Assembly: GCA_012519555.1 (NCBI GenBank)
Contig: JAAYPY010000160.1
Coordinates: 1 to 32,813 of the forward strand
Source of the DNA: Tissierellia bacterium
GTDB taxonomy: Bacteria; Bacillota; Clostridia; Tissierellales; Sedimentibacteraceae
Length of the DNA stretch: 32,813 nucleotides
Direction of reading: 5' to 3'
Below the pieces are notes generated by a model. That model saw nothing but the letters and a program-made list of their open reading frames with translations, was not told the DNA's origin and searched no databases. Position numbers and translations under genes: made by a program. This document shows, piece after piece, positions 9,040 through 20,211 of this stretch (positions are counted from its first letter, which is position 1; each line of letters opens with the position of its first letter).

Positions 9040-10221
9040 ATGAAAAAAACTATAAAAGACTTAAACCTGAAAAACAAGAAGGTATTAGTGCGTTGTGATT
9101 TTAATGTTCCTTTGGACAAAGAAGGGAATATAACCGATGATATAAGGATTGTAAGTTCTCTGCCAACTATAAATTACCTATTGGATAATGGTGCAGCAGT
9201 AATATTGCTGTCCCATCTTGGAAGACCTGATGGAGAAGCAAACAGGAAATATTCTCTGCTGCCGGTAGCCAAAAGATTAAGCACACTATTAGGAAGAGAT
9301 GTTTGTTTTGAAGACAGTGACACGGTAGTTGATGACACAGTTAAATCAAATGCTGCCAAGCTTAAATCCGGAGATATAATGCTTCTGCAAAATACAAGAT
9401 TCAGGAAAGAAGAAACAAAAAACGCAGGCACCTTTGCAGAGGAGCTTGCATCACTAGGGGATCTGTTTGTAAATGACGCTTTTGGAACTGCACACAGAGC
9501 ACATTCATCAAATGTGGGGATATGTGAATTTCTTCCTTCCGCACTTGGATTATTGGTAGAAAAAGAAGTTGAGATTATGGGGAAGGCCTTAAAAGAACCC
9601 AAAAGACCTTTTACGGCTATATTGGGAGGAGCAAAGGTATCCGATAAAATTGCAGTAATAGAAAATTTATTAAATATTGCAGATAATGTATTAATAGGGG
9701 GAGGTATGATGTATACTTTCCTAAAGGCAAAAGGATATAATACCGGAAGCTCACTTTTGGAAGAAGATAAAGTTGAAATGGCAAGCTCAATCATTGAAAA
9801 AGCTTCAGAAAAAATACAATTGCCGGTTGACACTGTTGTTGCAAAAGAATTTAAAAATGATACTGATTTTTTTACGACAGATGCTGATAAAATTCCTGAT
9901 GAATACATGGGTTTAGATATTGGTGAAAAGACTGTGGATATGTTTATAAATGTAATTAATAATTCAAAAACAATAATTTGGAACGGTCCCTTAGGTGTTT
10001 TTGAAATGGACAACTTTGCCATCGGAACGAATAAAATAGCGAAAGCAATTGCTGATAACAAGGATGCCATATCAATAATAGGCGGAGGAGACAGTGCTGC
10101 AGCTGTTGAGAAGATAGGACTGGCAGAAAACATTACTCATATTTCCACCGGAGGCGGAGCTTCGCTGGAATTCTTGGAAGGCAAAATATTACCCGGAATT
10201 GATGCAGTAGATGATAAATAG
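9040..10221 (+). CDS. pgk: Phosphoglycerate kinase
   Basis: KVLVRCDFNVPLD; LLSHLGRPDG; GGAKVSDKI; GGGDSAAAVEK. Confidence 0.97.
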   Translation: MKKTIKDLNLKNKKVLVRCDFNVPLDKEGNITDDIRIVSSLPTINYLLDNGAAVILLSHLGRPDGEANRKYSLLPVAKRLSTLLGRDVCFEDSDTVVDDTVKSNAAKLKSGDIMLLQNTRFRKEETKNAGTFAEELASLGDLFVNDAFGTAHRAHSSNVGICEFLPSALGLLVEKEVEIMGKALKEPKRPFTAILGGAKVSDKIAVIENLLNIADNVLIGGGMMYTFLKAKGYNTGSSLLEEDKVEMASSIIEKASEKIQLPVDTVVAKEFKNDTDFFTTDADKIPDEYMGLDIGEKTVDMFINVINNSKTIIWNGPLGVFEMDNFAIGTNKIAKAIADNKDAISIIGGGDSAAAVEKIGLAENITHISTGGGASLEFLEGKILPGIDAVDDK

Positions 10222-10252
10222 GAAGGGTGAGACACGTAAATTCCCCCCCTTC
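10221..10252. repeat. Short REP-like hairpin between pgk and tpiA
   Basis: GAAGGG (10222-10227) tgagacacgtaaattcccc CCCTTC (10247-10252). Confidence 0.45.
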
Positions 10253-10267
10253 TTGTAAGGAGGTAAA

Positions 10268-11008
10268 ATGAGAAAGAAATTAATTGCAGGCAACTGGAAA
10301 ATGAACAATGATGTAGAGGAAAGCCTTAAACTGATTAAAAGCTTACTTACTTCAGAATTGAATGAGGATGTTGATGTATTAATATGCCCTGCTTTCACAT
10401 CATTATATCCTGTAATCCACGAGCTTAAAAATTCTTCAATAAAAGTAGGAGCACAGAATATGCACTTTGAAGACAAGGGTGCTTTTACAGGAGAAGTTTC
10501 ACCATCAATGCTGAAAAGTTTAGGTGTTGAATATGTAATAATAGGACATTCCGAAAGAAGACAACACTTTGGGGAAACAGATAAAATAATAAACAAAAAG
10601 ATTAAGGCCTGTTTAAAGCACGGGCTTAAGCCAATTCTATGCGTCGGAGAATCCTTGGAGCAAAGAGAAGCAGGTATTGAAAAAGAAACGGTAAGGGCTC
10701 AATTAATAAAAGATTTGGATGGTGTTACAGATGGTTTAAAGATTGTGGTTGCATACGAGCCTATATGGGCTATAGGAACAGGCAAGACTGCTACAAGCCA
10801 TCAAGCTAATGAAATGTCATCGTATATCAGAGCTGTTTTAGCTGATATTTTTACAGTAGATATTGCAGATAATATACTAATCCAATATGGCGGCAGTGTA
10901 AAAGCTTCCAATGCCAAAGAAATAATGGAACAGTCTCATATAGATGGTGCTTTGGTGGGGGGCGCCAGTTTAATAGCTGATGAGTTTATTAAAATCATTA
11001 ATTATTGA
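10268..11008 (+). CDS. tpiA: Triosephosphate isomerase
   Basis: MRKKLIAGNWKMN; VIIGHSERR; VAYEPIWAIGTGKTA; QYGGSV. Confidence 0.97.
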   Translation: MRKKLIAGNWKMNNDVEESLKLIKSLLTSELNEDVDVLICPAFTSLYPVIHELKNSSIKVGAQNMHFEDKGAFTGEVSPSMLKSLGVEYVIIGHSERRQHFGETDKIINKKIKACLKHGLKPILCVGESLEQREAGIEKETVRAQLIKDLDGVTDGLKIVVAYEPIWAIGTGKTATSHQANEMSSYIRAVLADIFTVDIADNILIQYGGSVKASNAKEIMEQSHIDGALVGGASLIADEFIKIINY

Positions 11009-11026
11009 AATCAGAAAGGTTGAACT

Positions 11027-13860
<2,834 letters not shown>

Positions 13861-13892
13861 TAAGGTAAGGGGGCACACCTCCCCATACCTTA
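13861..13892. repeat. REP-like palindrome after eno
   Basis: TAAGGTA-a-GGGG-gcacacct-CCCC-a-TACCTTA; long stem without a following U-tract. Confidence 0.6.
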
Positions 13893-13918
13893 ACCGGCGG
13901 TCATATTTAAAAATATAG

Positions 13919-13947
13919 TTGATTTAGTAAACCTTTGGTGTTATAAT
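13919..13947 (+). promoter_or_regulatory. Sigma-A promoter for secG
   Basis: TTGATT (13919-13924), 17-nt spacer, TATAAT (13942-13947). Confidence 0.6.
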
Positions 13948-13985
13948 TTTAATGTTATGCAGACAAAGTGGCAGGAGGTGTTATA

Positions 13986-14216
13986 GTGGAAGTAGCAGTT
14001 AGAATTCTTTTGATAATAGCAAGTTTAATATTAATTGCAAGTATTTTGCTTCAATCAGGAAAATCAGCAGGTATGTCAGGCGAAATTGCAGGCGGAGCTG
14101 AATCTATTTGGGGTAAGAGTAAAGGAAGAAGTTTCGAAGGTAAATTAGAAAAGGCTACAATGGTATCAGCAATTATATTTGTTGTTGCTTCTTTAGCTTT
14201 AGTAGCGATTCAGTAA
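13986..14216 (+). CDS. secG: Preprotein translocase subunit SecG
   Basis: Two-TM small protein, LLIIASLILIASILLQSGKSAGMSGEIAGGAESIWGKSKGRSFEGKLEKAT; GTG start with SD aggaggtg. Confidence 0.9.
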   Translation: MEVAVRILLIIASLILIASILLQSGKSAGMSGEIAGGAESIWGKSKGRSFEGKLEKATMVSAIIFVVASLALVAIQ

Positions 14217-14254
14217 TATTTTGTTAAATTTTGGAAACATATAAATAAAATAAT

Positions 14255-14290
14255 TATTCTAATGTTTTAATGGTATTAGAATATATTTTA
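14255..14290 (+). terminator. Possible weak terminator between secG and hppA
   Basis: TATTCTAAT (14255-14263) / ATTAGAATA (14275-14283) followed by a T-rich run. Confidence 0.4.
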
Positions 14291-14350
14291 ATGTTTAAGT
14301 GCAGATGAAAGTCTAAAGATTGTAAATCTAACTATGGAGGAAAGAATCAA

Positions 14351-16369
14351 ATGGGTACTTTAATTATAGCTCCTCTTGTAGGAGTTTTGGCTTTATTATT
14401 TGCTTTCTATAAAGCTTCAGTTGTAAGCAAGGCGGAGCCTGGAACTGAAAGAATGGAAGAAATTTCTTCATTTATCCACGAAGGTGCAATGGCTTTTCTT
14501 GCAAGAGAATACAAATCAGTTAGTATTTTCGCAATAATTATGTTCATTATTTTAGTAGTGGCAATCAATTGGGCAACTGCTTTGGCATTTGTAGCAGGAG
14601 CTGCATGTTCAGCACTTGCAGGATATTTTGGCATGAAAGTTGCTACAAAAGCTAATGTAAGAACTACAAATGCCGCAATGAAATCAGGAATGGGCAAGGC
14701 TCTTGATATTGCATTCTCAGGCGGCGCAGTAATGGGAATGACTGTTGTTGGTCTTGGAATTTTAGGAACAGGTATATTCTGGATAATTTTTGAAAATGCA
14801 ACTATTGTTACAGGGTTCAGTCTAGGTGCTTCTTCAATTGCATTATTTGCACGTGTAGGCGGTGGTATTTATACTAAAGCAGCTGACGTAGGGGCGGACT
14901 TGGTAGGAAAGGTTGAAGCAGGAATTCCTGAAGATGACCCAAGAAACCCTGCAGTTATAGCAGATAATGTTGGCGATAATGTAGGCGACGTTGCAGGAAT
15001 GGGTGCAGACCTATTTGAATCATATGTAGGAGCAATTGTTTCTTCAATCACATTAGGTGTTATAGCATTCCCGGATGGCAATGGAGTTTTATTTGCTTTA
15101 ATGGTAACAGCAGTAGGTATCATAGCTTCCATATTGGGAACAGCCTTTGTTAGAGGAGATAAGAATCCTCAACAAGCTTTAAACATGGGTACATATGCTT
15201 CATCAGCGATTGTAATAGTTGTATCATTTTTGTTAAGCAAATCTATTTTAGGCAGCTACCAGCCATTTGGCGCAATTATATTTGGTGTATTTGTAGGATT
15301 AATTATTGCAAAAATTACAGAAATTTATACTTCAGATGAATATAAATATGTAAAAGAAATAGCTGACCAATCAGAAACAGGAGCAGCAACAACAATTATA
15401 AGCGGTTTATCGGTTGGCATGAGATCAACGGCATATCCGATTATAGTTTTAGCTGCGGGTATTATCGGCTCTTATATAATAGCAGGCTATACTCCGAACG
15501 GCTTGAATGCAATTAACGGTCTATATGGTATAGCTTTAGCTGCAGTAGGTATGTTGTCAACAACAGGTATGACTATAGCTGTTGACGCATATGGCCCTAT
15601 TTCAGACAATGCCGGCGGTATTGCCGAAATGTGTGAACTGCCTCATGAAGTAAGAGAAATAACAGATAAATTAGACTCGGTAGGTAACACAACAGCTGCA
15701 ATAGGCAAAGGATTTGCAATCGGATCTGCAGCTTTAACTGCTCTTGCTTTATTTGCATCTTATACACAAACAGTTGGAATATCATCTATAAGTTTAACAG
15801 AACCAACAGTTATTGCAGGTTTATTCATAGGCGGTATGTTGCCCTTCTTATTCTCTGCTATTACAATGAGTGCTGTCGGTAAAGCTGCATACTCAATGAT
15901 AGAAGAAGTTAGAAGGCAGTTTAGAGAAATGCCCGAAATAATGGAAGGAAAAGACAAGCCGGATTACAAAAGATGTGTTGATATTTCAACAGCAGCAGCT
16001 TTGAAAGAAATGATAGTACCAGGTCTTTTGGCAGTTGTTGTACCCTTAATAGTAGGATTCTTGTTAGGAACCGAAGCTCTTGGCGGATTACAGGCAGGTG
16101 CATTGGTAACAGGTGTCCTTATGGCTATATTCATGTCGAACTCAGGTGGTGCATGGGACAATGCAAAGAAATATATCGAAGGCGGAACACACGGCGGAAA
16201 AGGAAGCCCTGCTCACCAAGCTGCAGTAGTTGGAGACACAGTAGGAGATCCTTTCAAAGATACTTCAGGACCTTCAATAAATATATTAATTAAACTTATA
16301 ACGGTTGTTTCATTGGTGTTTGGTCCATTATTAGCTGAATACGGCGGTATTTTAATAGGATTATTCTAA
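14351..16369 (+). CDS. hppA: Membrane-bound (K+-dependent type) ion-translocating pyrophosphatase
   Basis: Multi-[105 protein letters not shown]. Confidence 0.95.
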   Translation: MGTLIIAPLVGVLALLFAFYKASVVSKAEPGTERMEEISSFIHEGAMAFLAREYKSVSIFAIIMFIILVVAINWATALAFVAGAACSALAGYFGMKVATKANVRTTNAAMKSGMGKALDIAFSGGAVMGMTVVGLGILGTGIFWIIFENATIVTGFSLGASSIALFARVGGGIYTKAADVGADLVGKVEAGIPEDDPRNPAVIADNVGDNVGDVAGMGADLFESYVGAIVSSITLGVIAFPDGNGVLFALMVTAVGIIASILGTAFVRGDKNPQQALNMGTYASSAIVIVVSFLLSKSILGSYQPFGAIIFGVFVGLIIAKITEIYTSDEYKYVKEIADQSETGAATTIISGLSVGMRSTAYPIIVLAAGIIGSYIIAGYTPNGLNAINGLYGIALAAVGMLSTTGMTIAVDAYGPISDNAGGIAEMCELPHEVREITDKLDSVGNTTAAIGKGFAIGSAALTALALFASYTQTVGISSISLTEPTVIAGLFIGGMLPFLFSAITMSAVGKAAYSMIEEVRRQFREMPEIMEGKDKPDYKRCVDISTAAALKEMIVPGLLAVVVPLIVGFLLGTEALGGLQAGALVTGVLMAIFMSNSGGAWDNAKKYIEGGTHGGKGSPAHQAAVVGDTVGDPFKDTSGPSINILIKLITVVSLVFGPLLAEYGGILIGLF

Positions 16370-16384
16370 ACAAAAAACAAACTC

Positions 16385-16412
16385 AGACTTCTCCCAGGGA
16401 GAGGTCTTTTTT
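16385..16412 (+). terminator. Intrinsic terminator after hppA
   Basis: AGACTTCTCCC-agg-GAGAGGTCT followed by TTTTTT. Confidence 0.8.
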
Positions 16413-16413
16413 C

Positions 16414-16442
16414 TTGCAGATGTATTATTTTGATGGTATAAT
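16414..16442 (+). promoter_or_regulatory. Sigma-A promoter upstream of the hydrolase/murF-like/ddl-like genes
   Basis: TTGCAG (16414-16419), 17-nt spacer, TATAAT (16437-16442) with extended -10 TGg. Confidence 0.65.
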
Positions 16443-16458
16443 AACCTCACGCCGCATG

Positions 16459-16475
16459 CCAAAGCAAAGCTTTGG
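16459..16475. repeat. Palindrome in the leader of the hydrolase operon
   Basis: CCAAAGC-aaa-GCTTTGG perfect 7-bp stem. Confidence 0.5.
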
Positions 16476-16620
16476 GCTGCTTAGAGAACATCGATATAAT
16501 CATTTAAACAAATCGGCATATAATAATAGTGGAAGAGTATAGTGACACACCTCCGGCATAGGGATAGACTTTAAAATAAGAGGAATGTTCCTGATTGAGA
16601 TGATTAAGGAGGGTAGAGGT

Positions 16621-17388
16621 TTGTATATTGATATTGACGGATTAAATATCAACTACATAGATGAGGGAGACGGGAAAGATGTCTTGCTGCTCCATGGGTG
16701 GGGCGGCAGCATTCAAACCATGATGCCCATTTTTAATATATTAAAAAATAAATTCAGGGTTTTAACATTAGACTTGCCGGGCTTCGGCAAAAGTGATATT
16801 CCAAAAGAACCTTGGAACTCCTATGATTATGCTCAATGTATAAATAAATTTATTAATAAATTAAATTTGAATGAACTGATTTTGTTTGGACATTCACACG
16901 GCGGCAGAATTGCAATAATATTAGCAAGCAAATACAAGCTTGTAAAAAAGTTAATACTCATAGACAGTGCGGGAATAATTCCCAAAAGAAAAGTTAAATA
17001 TTACATAAAAGTATATTGGTTTAAATTGCTTAAAAGGATATACTTAATGCTTCCTGCAGAAAACAAACAAGTAAAATTAGATAAATTCTATAAAAAATTT
17101 GGCTCTCAGGATTATAGAGATTCAGAAGGGGTTATGCGGCAAACCATGGTCAAGGTGATAAATGATAATTTATTAAAACTTTTGTCTCTTATAAAAGCAC
17201 CGACCTTGTTAATTTGGGGAGAAAATGATGAAGACACCCCAGTTTATATGGGTGAACTGATGGAAAAAGAAATTCCCGACAGTGGTCTTGTAATATTAAA
17301 AGGGGCAGGTCATTATTCATATGCGGATAATTATGAGCAGTTCAGAGCAGTTATAAGTGTATTTTTAAAAGATGATTTTGGAGAGTGA
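16621..17388 (+). CDS. Alpha/beta hydrolase
   Basis: VLLLHGWGGS oxyanion region, FGHSHGGR nucleophile elbow, LIWGENDEDTP and GAGHYSY (Asp/His). TTG start at 16621 after SD aaggaggg preferred; the ORF track opens at 16585. Confidence 0.85.
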   Translation: MYIDIDGLNINYIDEGDGKDVLLLHGWGGSIQTMMPIFNILKNKFRVLTLDLPGFGKSDIPKEPWNSYDYAQCINKFINKLNLNELILFGHSHGGRIAIILASKYKLVKKLILIDSAGIIPKRKVKYYIKVYWFKLLKRIYLMLPAENKQVKLDKFYKKFGSQDYRDSEGVMRQTMVKVINDNLLKLLSLIKAPTLLIWGENDEDTPVYMGELMEKEIPDSGLVILKGAGHYSYADNYEQFRAVISVFLKDDFGE

Positions 17389-17390
17389 AG

Positions 17391-19021
17391 ATGGAAATTA
17401 TTACAAGCCTGTATATATTATTTTGGCTAAATCTGTGTGAACTTAAGTTAAAAAAAAGCCTGCATATAATACAATTGGAAGGTTACAACAGTGATAAATA
17501 CTTATATTGGATGGAGAATAACAAAGAAAAGGTTCATACAAGAAATGATAAAATATATGTAACAATTTTATTAGTACTATCACTAATCTTAACGATTATT
17601 TCTCCTATTTATAAAACACCTGTATACCCCTTGATTTATGCAGGTGTATCAATAGTTTTTCTATTTAAGAATATAAGGTCAGCGGAAGAAGTTAAAAAAC
17701 CTTTGATTTTCACACCAAGAGCTAAAAGATTGTATGCAATTTCGCTATCGCTTCTTATATTTGATCTTTTAATAACTTTATGGATTATAAATATTATTAC
17801 AAAAGACATATTGTCTTATTTTCCAGTATGGGCAAGTATTTTAACAATAATTTATTATTTTTCATCATACTACATGTATGGAGCAAATTATATAGCGAAA
17901 CCTATGGAAGAAAGGATAAATAAAAAGTACTATATTCAAGCGTCCGAAAAAATTAAAAGCATGAATATTAATTCAGTGGGTATAACCGGCAGTTACGGAA
18001 AAACAAGTACTAAATTTACTACGGAAACTATATTAAATGAAAAATACAAGGTTTTAAAAACTCCCGAAAGCTATAATACCCCCATGGGTATAAGCAAGAT
18101 AATAAACAATGAGTTAACTGACGATTACGATGTTTTTGTTGCTGAGTTAGGTGCTACCAAAGCAGGAGACATAGATGAGCTAGCTAAGCTCACAAACCCT
18201 AAAATCGGTATTATTACATCTATCGGACCATGTCATTTAGAAACATTTAAGTCAATTGACAATATTATGAGAACCAAATATGAGCTTATTGAGAATTTGC
18301 CCGATGACGGAACAGCTATTTTTAATTATGACAATGAATATGTAAAAAAATTAGCGGATAAAACTTTTAAGCATAAAATTCTCTATGGAATTGACAACAT
18401 TGAAGAAACCGATATATTTGCAACAGACATACATGTTGACAGTCTTGGCTCATCTTTTACCTTGTGCATTAACAGCTTGGGAACAATCGAATGCAGGACT
18501 AAGCTTTTAGGCAGACACAATATACTTAATATTTTAGGCGGTGCAGCAATCGCATCTGTTTTAGGTCTGACTTTAGATGAAATTAAAGCAGGAATTTCAA
18601 AGTTGGAAGCTGTGGAGCACAGGCTTCATCTTATTGACCATGGAACAGGTGTATTGGTTATAGATGATTCATTTAATTCTAACCCTGACGGAGCAAAAGC
18701 TGCCTTAGATGTGTTGAATTCTTTTACGGACAGAAGAAAAATAATAGTGACACCGGGAATGGTTGAATTAGGAAATATAGAAGAAAGAGAAAACTATAAA
18801 TTAGGTGAGCATATTGCATGTATCTGTGATATTGCAATATTAGTCGGGAAAAAACGTACTTTGCCAATATACCAAGGAATGAAAAAGCATAATTTCAATG
18901 AAGATAATTTGTATGTGGTTAATTCATTGAGTAAGCTTCAGAAGTATTAAAAACCTTGACAAAAATTAATGATGTTGTTCTTTTTGAAAATGATTTGCCG
19001 GACACATACGACGAAAAATAA
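17391..19021 (+). pseudogene. MurF-like Mur ligase with N-terminal transmembrane region; apparent 1-nt frameshift near 18931
   Basis: SVGITGSYGKTSTKF P-loop, ESYNTPMGI, VAELGATKAGDI, HRLHLIDHGTGVLVIDDSFNSNPDGAKAAL. Track ORF ends at 18950, but an adjacent frame continues EVLKTLTKINDVVLFENDLPDTYDEK* to 19021, a MurF-like C-terminus. Real mutation or sequencing error cannot be separated. Confidence 0.75.
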
Positions 19022-19036
19022 ATTATGGAGGAAGTC

Positions 19037-20191
19037 ATGAAAAAAATAGGTATTATCATTGGCGGTAAATCCGTTGAACACGAAGTTTCAATAATAACAG
19101 GCCTGCAGGTTTTTGAAAACATAGACAAAAGCATTTATGAACCTAAGATAATATATATACAAAAGGACGGTAAATGGCTGTTTGGTGACAGTCTCCATGA
19201 CATAAACAATTTTAAAGCAAAAAAATTTGAAGATGCATATGAGGTTTTGCCGGGATTTAAAAATGAGAAGCTGATTCTCTACCCTCACCCTGAACTTAAA
19301 ACAAGGATTTTCGGAAAAAAATATCCTGCATATGAAATTGATATTGTATTTCCTGCTGTTCATGGCACAAACGTGGAGGACGGTGCACTACAGGGCCTAT
19401 TACAGATGAACGGAATTCCTTATGCATTTGGCTCTGTCTTGTGCTCTGCTGTAGGAATGGATAAGGTAATAATGAAGAAGGTATTTCAAAGCTGCAACCT
19501 TCCAATCGTTGATTATGTTTGGTTTTACAGAAGCAGCTATGAAGAAAACAAAGTTAAATATATAGAAAAAGCTGAAAACATTGGATACCCTCTTATCATA
19601 AAGCCTGCTAATTTAGGATCAAGCGTCGGAATCAGCAAGGCAAAGAATTTGGATGAATTATTATTTGCTATTGATGTTGCCATGTCTTATGACAGAAAAA
19701 TAATTGTAGAAAAATGCATTGAGAATGTGCGAGAAATAAACTGTGCTGTAATCGGATACGAAAATGACCTTCAAACTTCTCTTTGCGAAGAGCCTGTCGG
19801 CTGGAAAGAATTTTTAACTTATGAAGATAAATATGTTAACAGAAAGAAAGATTCAAGTGAATCTAAACGTCGAATACCGGCAGAGATAGATGAAGAAATT
19901 GAAAAACAAATTAAAGATTATGCAATGGAAGCCTTCAAAGCAGTGGATGGCTGCGGAAATGCACGAATAGATTTTCTGCTAAGTGGCAACAATATATTTG
20001 TAAATGAAATCAATACAATACCGGGCTCCCTAGCTTTTTATCTTTGGGAAGGAAAGGGAATAACATTTAAAAAATTAATTACAACAATTATTGAGCTCGC
20101 AGAGGTTCAGCACAAGCAAAGAAAAGTCAACATTATTTCATACGACATTGATTTATTAAATAAAATGAGTGCAGGGGGAAAGAATAAATAA
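19037..20191 (+). CDS. D-alanine--D-alanine ligase family protein (divergent acceptor-site motif)
   Basis: IIGGKSVEHEVSIITGLQ; PAVHGTNVEDGALQGLLQMNGIPYAFGSVLCSAVGMDK; PLIIKPANLGSSVGISKA; ARIDFLLSGNNIFVNEINTIPGSLAFYLWE. SD ggagga before ATG 19037. Confidence 0.9.
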   Translation: MKKIGIIIGGKSVEHEVSIITGLQVFENIDKSIYEPKIIYIQKDGKWLFGDSLHDINNFKAKKFEDAYEVLPGFKNEKLILYPHPELKTRIFGKKYPAYEIDIVFPAVHGTNVEDGALQGLLQMNGIPYAFGSVLCSAVGMDKVIMKKVFQSCNLPIVDYVWFYRSSYEENKVKYIEKAENIGYPLIIKPANLGSSVGISKAKNLDELLFAIDVAMSYDRKIIVEKCIENVREINCAVIGYENDLQTSLCEEPVGWKEFLTYEDKYVNRKKDSSESKRRIPAEIDEEIEKQIKDYAMEAFKAVDGCGNARIDFLLSGNNIFVNEINTIPGSLAFYLWEGKGITFKKLITTIIELAEVQHKQRKVNIISYDIDLLNKMSAGGKNK

Positions 20192-20211
20192 GAGACTCAG
20201 GAGAAAAATTC

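Noticed and set aside
9174-10133. 319-aa antisense ORF opposite pgk
   Set aside because: Shadow ORF of a highly conserved gene on the + strand; composition is a reverse-complement artefact, with no SD and no recognisable domain.
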